In this document: positions 46,378-55,273 of the stretch, piece after piece | Layout of the letters: the number at the start of each line of letters is the position of its first letter | Numbering within the stretch: the first letter of the stretch is position 1 | Assembly (NCBI GenBank): GCA_947631235.1 | Contig: CANRKO010000002.1 | Span: forward strand, 212,309-276,308 | DNA length: 64,000 bases | DNA from: an uncultured Clostridia bacterium | GTDB lineage: Bacteria > Bacillota > Clostridia > UBA1381 | Direction: 5' to 3' | Made by a program: the position numbers and the translations under genes | The notes under the pieces: model-generated | Databases searched by the model: none | Told to the model about the DNA's origin: nothing | The model's input: the letters and a program-made list of their open reading frames with translations, nothing else

Positions 46378-47111
46378 AGATTGCACCTCCTCTCTTACGT
46401 CCATTATAGACATAAAGTGCCGCACTTTCCGAGGTACATTTGAAAAAAATCTTAAAAATTTTAATTTTTTTATTTTTCACACCTATAACCTCCGATTTTT
46501 CTTATGAATAATCAAATAAAATCGGAGTCAGGGATACCGCATCGGAGGCTTGCTCCAACGTATGGTTATAAAAGCGAAAGCATCTGGTTTTGATAATTTT
46601 ACGTGGGGTAATCGTTTAATAGTTTGAAATAATATATGACCGATAAGAGTGTATGATACATAATAAAAGAAGTCGCTTACGTACCATGTGACGAAAACAA
46701 ACGCAATTCCATTATTCGCGCTATATTGTCTTTGTTCGTCATTTTTCGCGCTAAATAGTAAACACGCACCTAATCGACGAAAGATTTTTTTAATTTCGAC
46801 ATTAAGTGCGTGTTTTTGATATAATATTCAGTTGTTTTGTCCGAGCCTTTTCTTCTCGGTAGTTGTTTTATGTATTTTCCCATTCCGGTATCTATAGTAA
46901 TATCGCCTCTTTTAACGTATTCAACATGTATAAGAGAAAGCTGCTGCCGCAGATGCAGCAGCAGCCTGATCAGCTATAAATATAGCAATCAACTTCCTAA
47001 AAAGTATCTCATTTTCCTCACTTTCCCTTGTTTTTAGTGTCTTTCCGGCCGTATATTATACCGCCTATTGTTACCAAATTCACAGCAAAATCTCACTATG
47101 ACAATATATCA
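46378..47111. other. 734-bp AT-rich spacer with hairpins and a gene remnant
   Basis: No intact gene. Visible are the CTCCGATTTT/AAAATCGGAG hairpin at 46487-46525 and a long-stem hairpin AAACACGCAC/GTGCGTGTTT at about 46750-46817. A GCTGCTGC/GCAGCAGC hairpin lies at about 46930-46955. A minus-strand open stretch at 46770-46973 has no start codon and reads RQQLSLIHVEYVKRGDITID..., which looks like the tail of a lost gene. A TATAAT-like box occurs near 46820. Confidence 0.45.
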
Positions 47112-49140
47112 TCATTGAGGGGGCAAAATGGCGTAAACAGCCGCCACCTTGCCGTCCTCTATTTTAAGGAGAGCGATGTTAATATCTTCGTAGTCAAGCA
47201 TATCCCAATCAATATACTGCCCGCCGTCGCCGGAGTCTTGTATAGCGTCGGCTATGTTTGAGCTTTGTATTGAATTTACGTCCCCAACACTCAGCGCCTC
47301 GTCCGCATTTCTGCTGTTAGAATCAAAAGTGTATACGCAGCAGTTGTCGGCAATCGGATATTTGGTCGCAGCGTCAATATACGAATAGCCGTCCTCCGCG
47401 AGTGTCCCTATCGATATACCGCCTTCTGCGGACAGTATCGGACCGAGGGTGAAATAGCTGTAATTCTTTGTATTAAAGAATGAGCCGTTGTAGGTTTGGT
47501 ATGTTGCAGCCGTAGGCACGCCGTCGTCAAGAGCCGTATCAAACGCGCTGCCGGCGCTCGACGGTTCCGCTTGTCCCGCCATATATAATAGCTCCTCGAT
47601 ATATGCGTAGTAATCATCGTTATAAAACGCATATTCATGTATCGGCATAATATCCGTTACCATGCCGTCACGGTTCGTTTCATAAAGGATTACATCGCCG
47701 GAGTCAAGATTTCCTACGCCGTCAATCCAATAATCATCAGCTACAATCAATTCGCGCTGCTCACCGTCGGTATACGCGTCGATTATATATGTGCTGCTGT
47801 TTTGGTAGTTTCCGACAGATACAGAATTTACAACAGCAAGCGGGGAGTCGGCATAAAAGCGTTCGATGCCGTCCGTTACGAGTACAAGCTCGTTGTTTTC
47901 ACCGTAGGCGTAAAGGGTATAATTTCCTCCCTTATGTAAGCGCGTAATGTTGTCAACTGTTTTTTCCGGCTCATCATATTTTGAAAAATCAAGAATATGC
48001 GAGCTTTCGTTTAATTTTACATTTCCCACGCTGTTCGTGTCGGAGTCGTACTCGCCCTGCGCTTGTGTGGGCTCAACGTAATCGATAACCGACAGGGTAT
48101 CTGTTACGTTGCCTTGCGTATCGCTTGTAATTTCTACCGAATAGTTTATAACTCTGTTCTGAACAGGTGTTGAGTCGTCGAATGAAAATCCGCGTTCGAC
48201 TACATAATCTGCCTTATTGCCGTCCACATCTGTAATTCTCACATAATTATTACCGTCATAGCCCGAATAAATTCTGTCAATTACACCGTAGCCGCTTAAA
48301 TTCGGAATGTCGGTCTCATCGAGCACCATAAGGAACGCCGAGTTACCTTTCGCTGTTTGTCCGCAGGCATATACGGTATACAGCTTATCTATTTGAAATT
48401 CGCCAAATTGCGAAACATTACCCGTGGCTTCATATTCTCTAAAGTCAAGCACCTTTGTGCTGTCGTCAAATCTTATGCTGCCGATACTGCACACCGTACT
48501 GTCGGGCGCGGCGGGATCATACCTTCCGTCATAGACGCTTAATTCGCTGCCGCCGGAATATAAAATCCGTAAGGTATCATCATTATAAACGGTGTATGTT
48601 ATTATTCTGTTTTCCGCGGGCAAGCGTTTATCGTCAGTCAAATCCGAAACGCTATTTAACGGATTTACGTCATATGCAAGACAAAGCGCGTCAATCAAGA
48701 AATCACGCAAATCACGGCATTCGTAATTGTATGTGTTGACCGTTTCTCCCGCGTCTATAACATCTACCTTATATGATGAAGTTTCCTCGTCGTAATACAT
48801 CTTGTCAATCACTCCGTAACGAGCTTTCGCCGTAACGGTTTCGCCTTTCGTTACCATCATAAACCCATGCGGATCATTTTCGGGATTGCCGGTACCGTAA
48901 ACATATGCGCTGTAAGTATTGCCGTCCTTAAACGTGCTCACAACCGAGGCATATCCGTCGTAGCCGTAATCAATATAATCAATAACGTCAAGCGCCTTTA
49001 CGCCGCTGTTAAACTTAACATTTCCAAGCGTGCCATTATCGGCTGAATATACCACGTCGGTAAGCTCCGTCTTGACAATGTTGCCTGATTCGTTACCCGA
49101 AGAACTGCCGGTAATTCTAAGACGCCCGCGTTCATTGATG
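47112..49140 (-). pseudogene. surface/S-layer-type protein, C-terminal fragment
   Basis: About 670 residues without a signal peptide or credible start. The sequence consists of repeated beta-rich modules (GYDGYASVVSTFKDGNTYSAYVYG, GYGVIDRIYSGYDGNNYVRI) of about 110 residues, as seen in C-terminal halves of clostridial SLH surface proteins. The frame enters abruptly from the RHS gene upstream: NYIINERGRL overlaps the RHS codons HELHHQ in another frame. The likeliest reading is a rearrangement that lost the N-terminal half. Confidence 0.65.
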
Positions 49141-50163
49141 ATGTAATTCATGACCCATATTAACATATGGTATCACTGGTTGTATAGCATTTATTTGATT
49201 GGGAAGCAAATTTTCGACAAAATAAGGATGTTCCATTTTTGTATCAATATATATGGTAGCTCCTATAATCATGTCTTTTTTCAGCGGATTATTATACTTG
49301 GGGGAAACTTCGTAGTTCTGTTTGTTATAATATTTTATTTCAACAGGTATCGGAGATGATACTAATTCCCTGACAAGTGCTGTTCCAACAGATTTATTGC
49401 CATTATTGTTAGACTCAACAGTTTGTAATTTGCCATCTATGTAGTCTAAAGTGTCATCCGTAAGTTCCTGCAACGCCTTAAATCGAAAATCATCTTTATT
49501 TTCATATCCTGGCAAGGTACATCCACTTTTCTCTTTTTCATCATTTAGTCCCAATGGGTCAATAAACATCACAGGATTATTGTTTCCGTACACATACCAA
49601 TTCAGCTCGTCCTTTGCAGGGTCTTCGGTGATAAATCGTCCTGTGTTGCTGTTATAGTATCTATTTCTTAAGTAGGTCAAGCCGCTTTCTTCATCATAGT
49701 ATTCACCGCAATATCGGAAAGGATTGGTTGTATCGGTTGCTTCAAGCTGGTTGCCGAAAGCGGTGTAGTCATATGTGCCGAAAAGGGCGTTATTTTTGCT
49801 TGTAGCAACTACATTTCCGTGCGGGTCTTTTATGTAGCGAACAAAGGTATCATTGTCGGTCTTTGCGCCATTTACACCTAATGGGTCGTAATAGTAAACC
49901 GTCGTTGCGTTGTTCTTTGTTTCGCTTGCAAGATTTTGTCCGTTCCAGACATAGCTTGTTGTTGTACCGTTTACTGTCTTGGTCGCGCGGAGATTATCTA
50001 CACCGTAGGTGTACTTTGCTTCTGTGCCGTCATCATTGTACTTTATAAGACGGTTAAACTCGTCATAGCGGTAAAGCTTCATCGTGCTGCCGCCGGAATG
50101 TCCCGACATACTCATATTTGAGCTTTGCGTTCCGTTTTCATCGTAGCAATAGCTGATTGTGTA
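49132..50163 (-). pseudogene. RHS/YD-repeat C-terminal fragment with HExxH protease-type toxin
   Basis: The frame opens directly after a stop at 50164-50166 with no start, inside YD repeats (KLYRYDEFNRLIKYNDDG). The conserved RHS core end (RYYNSNTGRFITEDP, NNNPVMFIDPLGL) is followed by a variable C-terminal domain of about 140 residues. The last residues are VNMGHELHHQ, an HExxH zinc-protease motif as in M91-type effectors; the frame stops right after it, so the third zinc ligand is missing. Both ends are therefore truncated. A delivery protein and immunity gene are not evident. Confidence 0.78.
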
Positions 50164-50167
50164 TCAC

Positions 50168-50235
50168 AGTGTGACATTTTTGCTATGCTTATTTTAGCAC
50201 AATAGAACCGTCCCCATGTGTTATGCGTCAAGAAA
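50168..50235. repeat. possible RAYT/REP scar
   Basis: AACCGTCCCCATGTGTT at about 50206 and GTATCACAGTGTGACA at 50161 resemble ends left by IS200-like/RAYT palindromic units. They sit exactly where the RHS frame starts, so they may mark the breakpoint. Confidence 0.35.
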
Positions 50236-50261
50236 AACGTCTTTTTGACATATGTATCGTA

Positions 50262-51866
50262 TTAAATTTTTTCAAACAGCTTATACAGTATCACCGCTGC
50301 ATCGGCGCGAGTCATGCTACTGTCCATATCTTTGAGATCGTTTTCGGAAATTAACCCTTCCTGCAACGCAAGAGATAAATCATTTATTGCCCATTCTGGA
50401 GCGTTTATATCTGCAATATCAACTGCTTCTACAACACGCCCTTCATTTCTAAGCGTCCTTGCAGCAAGCGATATGAGCTGAACCTTTGAAATCGTTTCAT
50501 CACCACGGAAAGTGTTATCCTCAAAACCTGCAATAATATTGTATTTTTTGCTTGCGCCTGCCGTATTATAATACCAGTCGTCAGATGTTACATCAGTAAA
50601 TCCGCCGTTTCCGTCCTCGTCATTCTTTGCCGTCATACGAAGAAGCAGTGCGGCGATTTCGGCGCGAGTTATCGGTTTGTCGGGCGAAAACTCTGTTTCG
50701 CTTGTTCCGCTTATGATATTTGCTTTTGTGAGTGAATTGATTGATTGCTGTACTTCCTCTGTTTTATCGGATATATCTGACAAGTTCGTGCGATCTACAG
50801 AAGCTTGCTCCGCAGGCAATTTCACATTGTCCATTATTTTGTTTGCTTTTATTTCGGCTAAATGATCTTTATCGTCGTCTGTCACATCAAATTCAAATAA
50901 TTCACCTTCATTTGTAAGTATCAGTGTTGAGTGGCTATCTGAATATTTCCATTCACTTATACTGTTTACATTATCAAATACTTTCTTCGGCAAGTTATAT
51001 AAGCTTACGCCGTCTATATTAGTTAGGGTATATCCTTCACCGCTATCCTCACTGTCGCCATAAATCCAAAGTGAACCATCATGCTTTAATACAAGATTAA
51101 ATCCCCAATGAGAACATACGCTTTTTACATTATCGGTATATTTAAGAGGCGTGTACAACATAGACTTCTTGTCTATTCCCACGCCGTTTCCGTAGTTGCA
51201 GCCCCAGTGATACAATGTGCCGTTTTCATCAATGGCGAAGGTTGAGGTTTCCCCGGTGTATATCTTGCTTATTCCATCCATAATCCTTATAGGTTTGAGA
51301 GAGTACTCGATGTTTTTACCTATCCCAAGTACACCATATTCATTTGTTCCTGCAGTCCATACGCTTCCGTCTGTTTTAAGAATTACCGTGTGTCCATATC
51401 CGTTTGCAACATCTTGGACGTTGTACATTATCCTTACAGGCTCGTCATATCTTTCTGTCTCATCACCGGTCGCCATTTCGCCCGTTATATTTGAGCCTAT
51501 GCCCCATAATGTATTATCACTTTTTTTAAACATTATAGCTGTAGTGCCGTTAGAAACACATTCTACATTCTCCATGATCTTTTCAGGTACATTATCTGTA
51601 TTCTTACCGAAAACACCTTCTTCACATCCCCACAACAATCCATCATTCCCTACGGCATAGCCATTTTGAACGCTTTTAACATTATCGAGTATTTTATGAA
51701 GATCTTTTACCTCTCCGTTTTCGTCCTTATCCCATGTCCACAGGGTATCGTCATTCTTTATAGCATAATATTTCTCACTTATGCTTATTGTATTGCTTTG
51801 TGCATAAATATTATTTGAAGATAGTAATAGAGTAGATAATAATACAAGCACTATTTTTTTTATCAC
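50262..51866 (-). CDS. secreted RCC1-repeat protein with SLH domains
   Basis: 534 residues. A signal peptide (LVLLSTLLLSSNNIYAQ) is followed by six or seven RCC1-type blades (DGSVWTAGTNEYGVLGIG, NTLWGIGSNITGEMATG; about 30-340), then a linker and two or three SLH motifs (about 370-534; ITRAEIAALLLRMT, DITSDDWYYN-like) that anchor to cell-wall polymers. The start is GTG 51866 with GAGGGG 8 bases upstream. It lies in the leftward surface block, 14 bases after the papain-like RHS cassette, and appears intact. Confidence 0.85.
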   Translation of the reverse strand: MIKKIVLVLLSTLLLSSNNIYAQSNTISISEKYYAIKNDDTLWTWDKDENGEVKDLHKILDNVKSVQNGYAVGNDGLLWGCEEGVFGKNTDNVPEKIMENVECVSNGTTAIMFKKSDNTLWGIGSNITGEMATGDETERYDEPVRIMYNVQDVANGYGHTVILKTDGSVWTAGTNEYGVLGIGKNIEYSLKPIRIMDGISKIYTGETSTFAIDENGTLYHWGCNYGNGVGIDKKSMLYTPLKYTDNVKSVCSHWGFNLVLKHDGSLWIYGDSEDSGEGYTLTNIDGVSLYNLPKKVFDNVNSISEWKYSDSHSTLILTNEGELFEFDVTDDDKDHLAEIKANKIMDNVKLPAEQASVDRTNLSDISDKTEEVQQSINSLTKANIISGTSETEFSPDKPITRAEIAALLLRMTAKNDEDGNGGFTDVTSDDWYYNTAGASKKYNIIAGFEDNTFRGDETISKVQLISLAARTLRNEGRVVEAVDIADINAPEWAINDLSLALQEGLISENDLKDMDSSMTRADAAVILYKLFEKI

Positions 51867-51879
51867 ATTAGTCACCCCT

Positions 51880-52617
51880 CTATTTTACTGTTTTAAATGT
51901 GTATGCCGGTTGATTTTTATAGCACGATGATTTATTGGGACCATCAAACTGAACCAATTCTCTGTATTGTAGTGCTGACTCATTGGTATTATCTATTAGT
52001 ATCATTTTTTTGTTGTTTACCTCATCATAAGCATAACCAACAATAGTCACAACATGGTTTTCTTTTGGCACTTTGACTACAATAGGAATTTGATTATCTA
52101 TTTGTGTCATCACATCCTCGAATGTGAACTCTCTACTATTTTTGTTACCATGCCATTGATTAAAATAGTTTTCATCAACCACATAATTACTTCCTTCTAA
52201 ATACCCATGACGAATTATAACATTAGCCTGTCCATGTGGGTTGCTGTGACCCTTATTGTAATTATCACCATATTCATCTTTAGCCACTTGTATAAAGTCT
52301 AACTCTTTATGTGTAAGATGCCCTACACTTTGAGCTATGTTTGCTGCCCAACAACAATTGGTATAGCCTTGGTCTACATGCCTAAAATTAGAAATTATAT
52401 TAGAATTCTTATAACTATACCACTCTTTTGGAGCGATGTATGTACGGTCTTCATTCCAATCCGCTATATGATTGCCATCCGCATCAAAATATGCTCTGTC
52501 TTCTTTAGTATCAATACGACCATCACCATCCCAGTCTAAATCGCTCGGCACTTTTGAAGATGAATTACCCGATAAACCGAGTGGGTCTACCAATGCAACA
52601 GGATTACTATATAACTT
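51880..52617 (-). pseudogene. orphan RHS C-terminal cassette with papain-like cysteine protease domain
   Basis: The frame begins KLYSNPVALVDPLGLSG, the typical RHS core junction, immediately after the stop codon of the SLH gene and in the same frame. A Ca-binding-like DWDGDGRIDTKEDRAY stretch and a papain-like domain follow: the Gln and Cys in QGYTNCCWAAN, His in ENHVVTIVGYAYD and Asn/Asp in LIDNTNE. No start or signal peptide is visible, so alone it is a silent toxin cassette unless read through or recombined into a full RHS gene. It could act as an effector against neighbours; untested. Confidence 0.72.
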
Positions 52618-53922
52618 TTAATACTGACACCCCTGCAAGACGCGATAAATTATTGCTATGACTTGCTCCTTAGTACAATAGTCTTTTGGGACAAAGCGAT
52701 TATTATCGTATCCGCTTACAAAACCCGATTTCTGCATTTTGTATACAGACTTTTTTGCCCAACTTGATATTGCATCATCGTCATAAAATTTATTTTCTCC
52801 AATTTCGTAATCTGTTACTCTGTAAATTGCATAGTTATCATAGAGTTCAAACATTCTGTCAAATACAGCACAGATTTGTTCACGAGTTAAATAACTATCG
52901 GGGTCAAAATCACCGTTTCCAACTCCTTGCATAAGTCCAATAGCAGAAATATATTTAATATCATCGTTCATTACTGATATATCATTATAACGGATGCTCT
53001 GAGCTATATCTGATAATCCCAGTTCTGCCACTTTGTTCTCAAGTACAGTATACCCATATTGATTTGTATAATAGTCTTCAATATAACGATAAGGGATCTT
53101 ATTTAATAGTCGTGCCATAAGATTACAAAAATCTAAGCGTGTAATCGGAGATGTATAATTTCCTGCCTGTTCATAGGTATATAATCCCTCCATGGCAGCA
53201 AGCTGTAATGTATATTCAGACCAATCGCTGCTACCAACTGTGTTAAGACATTCTGGGAGTTTAAACATCGTTTCCCAGACTCCATTATAGCCGCTAAAAA
53301 AACTCTCATCTTGTGTTCCTTCATAGTCACCTAATGGCTTGGCAAGTGGTTTATATTTATCATAAAGGTATTTGCCTAATTTTGCTATCCTTTCTTTTCC
53401 GCTACCATAAGGGCGATACCATATATAATAGTTTGATACGGGTTTAGGATAATTCTCTCCATAATCACTGTTTTTTCTTCCAAAGCTACCATACATTACA
53501 TCACCAACCTGTCCTCCGCCAAAATAAAGTGCTGACATTTTCGTATTATTCCAATTCCATCGTTCTGCAGGTAATGTTTCACTCAATCCTATATAAAAAT
53601 ATTCACCTTCTACTTTTTCATCATAATGACTTGGAAATACAAGCTCATTATATGGTGCTTCAATTCGTTCGCCCTCAATTGTTTGATATTCTTCTTTAAT
53701 AAGTTGTAAATCTTCATCTTCAAGATTTGCAGCTATTGGATTGTATAGTTCAGAAAAATAAATCATGCCATATCCTATATTGTCAAGATTAGTAGATATG
53801 GACTCAGTAAATACTTCTTTGAATGGTTTATGTTCCGTTAGCCCTTCTGTTTCTCCGGTAGTAGGAATATTAAATAACAAGCTAATAAGAAGTAGCAAAT
53901 TTACAAATAATCTTTTTATCAT
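52618..53922 (-). CDS. secreted SLH-domain surface protein
   Basis: 434 residues. A signal peptide (LFVNLLLLISLLFNIPTTG) is followed by an N-terminal domain of unknown type (about 25-220) rich in Tyr and Gly, then three SLH motifs (about 225-434; TSPITRLDFCNLMARLL, SYLTREQICAVFDRMF, CTKEQVIAIIYRVLQ). ATG 53922 has AGAGGGG 6 bases upstream. The TAA stop is followed without any gap, in frame, by an RHS cassette. Confidence 0.82.
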   Translation of the reverse strand: MIKRLFVNLLLLISLLFNIPTTGETEGLTEHKPFKEVFTESISTNLDNIGYGMIYFSELYNPIAANLEDEDLQLIKEEYQTIEGERIEAPYNELVFPSHYDEKVEGEYFYIGLSETLPAERWNWNNTKMSALYFGGGQVGDVMYGSFGRKNSDYGENYPKPVSNYYIWYRPYGSGKERIAKLGKYLYDKYKPLAKPLGDYEGTQDESFFSGYNGVWETMFKLPECLNTVGSSDWSEYTLQLAAMEGLYTYEQAGNYTSPITRLDFCNLMARLLNKIPYRYIEDYYTNQYGYTVLENKVAELGLSDIAQSIRYNDISVMNDDIKYISAIGLMQGVGNGDFDPDSYLTREQICAVFDRMFELYDNYAIYRVTDYEIGENKFYDDDAISSWAKKSVYKMQKSGFVSGYDNNRFVPKDYCTKEQVIAIIYRVLQGCQY

Positions 53923-54068
53923 AATTGACCCCTCTCTCATATATTTAGTTAAATATTATCAAAAAATATTTTTCATTGTCAAGACTAAATAAAAAATATA
54001 GTGACATTCAATTTCCAACTGCATTGGCAAAGCCTTTTGTTATTGAACAAAACTCTTATATCGTTACA

Positions 54069-54875
54069 TCATATGCCTCCAACATTTCCAGTTCCTGTAA
54101 TAGTAGCTGCATTATAGCAGTTTACAATATTACAGTTATAGACAGAACCCGCAATACCACCTGTGTCAATGCTGTTTGTTGTAGTGACAGGGCCCGAATT
54201 TGAACATATCTCAACTTTATTGGTTTTTGAATAACTATCAGTTCTCCCTACAATACCACCGGCATTTCCTGAAACATGTTGTATTGTCGCGCTGTTTTCG
54301 CAGCGCTGTATAGTGCCCTCAGTATTATATCCTGCAATTCCTCCAATGTATGTGCTGGAGATGCAACTTGCGCTTAATGTTCCCGATGACGTACAGTTAG
54401 TTATAGTTCCGTCATTATAAGCTGCCACACCGCCGATAAAAAGGCCACTACTCACCGTAATGGTGGCATTGACTTTAAGATTTTTTATTGTTCCGCTGTT
54501 ATATCCGAAAAGTCCTGCGCATCTATCAGTGCCTTTGTTGTTGATGGTATAGGTTATGGTGCAGTTATTTCCGTCAAATGTTCCCTCAAAACCTATTGCA
54601 TTATCAATATTATAGGGATAGTCTCCTATGGGCGCGGAAGGAGTAAACGATATATTAGCGGCAAGCTTAATATATTCACCACGAAAAGTATTTCCGCTGT
54701 TTACCTGCTTAATAAGTTTTTCCATATCTGAGGAACTATTCACAAGATATGGATCGTCTTTTGTTCCCGATCCCCACTCAAATATGTATGCGTTATACGC
54801 AGCTGATGCAGGGGTGGGAATAAATGGTAATATCATTGCAAATAAAATAATTAAACTTAAAATTCGCTTTTTCAT
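54069..54875 (-). CDS. secreted GLUG-motif protein, C-terminally truncated, first gene behind the invertible promoter
   Basis: 268 residues. A signal peptide (ending PTPASAA, about residue 26) is followed by a beta-helix of GLUG-type repeats (GLFGYNSGTIKNLKV, GGVAAYNDGTITNC, GGIAGYNTEGTIQRC, GGIVGR). The protein stops abruptly at NVGGI, in mid-repeat, and lacks an anchor domain, so it is probably a truncated adhesin. ATG 54875 has a perfect GAGGAGG site. It lies 63 bases from the left inverted repeat, so it is the first gene to be switched on if the segment flips. Confidence 0.78.
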   Translation of the reverse strand: MKKRILSLIILFAMILPFIPTPASAAYNAYIFEWGSGTKDDPYLVNSSSDMEKLIKQVNSGNTFRGEYIKLAANISFTPSAPIGDYPYNIDNAIGFEGTFDGNNCTITYTINNKGTDRCAGLFGYNSGTIKNLKVNATITVSSGLFIGGVAAYNDGTITNCTSSGTLSASCISSTYIGGIAGYNTEGTIQRCENSATIQHVSGNAGGIVGRTDSYSKTNKVEICSNSGPVTTTNSIDTGGIAGSVYNCNIVNCYNAATITGTGNVGGI

Positions 54876-54938
54876 CGTTCATTCCTCCTCGTATGTTTTA
54901 AGGTTGCATTTCTTTATTAGATAGATGATTTTTATTAT

Positions 54939-54962
54939 AACAACATAACAGAAATTATGTTG
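54939..54962. repeat. left inverted repeat (recombination site IRL)
   Basis: 24 bases, exactly complementary to 55244-55267. The core is AACAACATAA-CAGAAA-TTATGTTG: inverted arms around a 6-base asymmetric spacer, the layout of a Xer/dif-type tyrosine recombinase site. Confidence 0.85.
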
Positions 54963-55177
54963 CTGAGTAAGCTTGGTATCCCATAGCTTTCGGTATTCTG
55001 CCAGTACAAATGATGCAAAAAAGGCGCAACAAACAGACCAATGTAATTTGTGACTTTTCATTGGTTTTCTTTGCGTGATATTTTCTTAGTTATTTCACAA
55101 CAAAATAATTACAAAAATCTATAAAAAGTGTTTTTTATACATATTTAATCTAAAGTCGGGAAAAACAGCCCAAATCA

Positions 55178-55207
55178 TTGACAAACATAATGGTTTAGTG
55201 TTATAAT
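55178..55207 (+). promoter_or_regulatory. sigma-A promoter inside the invertible segment
   Basis: Perfect TTGACA (55178-55183), 18 bases, perfect TATAAT (55202-55207). In the present orientation the transcript runs into the right repeat hairpin and U-tract within about 55 bases. Confidence 0.85.
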
Positions 55208-55241
55208 TATAATATCTATGTAGATAAATTTGCATATTCCA

Positions 55242-55273
55242 AACAACATAATTTCTGTTATGTTGTTTTTTTT
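55242..55273 (+). terminator. right inverted repeat (IRR) acting as OFF-state terminator
   Basis: AACAACATAA-TTTCTG-TTATGTTGTT is a perfect 10-bp hairpin followed by T8 (55266-55273), so the recombination site doubles as an intrinsic terminator here. The left copy lacks a following T-run on its outer side, so it should not stop the ON-state transcript. Confidence 0.75.

Larger units (their letters stand above)
54939..55267. other. invertible promoter segment (phase switch)
   Basis: 329 bp bounded by exact 24-bp inverted repeats, next to a tyrosine recombinase gene. The 281 bp between them carry one near-consensus promoter (55178-55207), now pointing right, away from the surface-protein block. 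Because the spacer (TTTCTG versus CAGAAA) is asymmetric and the sites are inverted, recombination would flip the segment and place the -10 at about 54999-55004 on the minus strand, about 125 bases from the GLUG gene. Seen: repeats, promoter, neighbour gene. Inferred: inversion and control. Confidence 0.8.

Noticed and set aside
54879..55061. 60-codon minus-strand ORF starting inside the invertible segment and crossing IRL
   Set aside because: It would be broken by inversion, has no clear ribosome site and ends just before the GLUG gene; I treat it as chance, though a leader role cannot be excluded.
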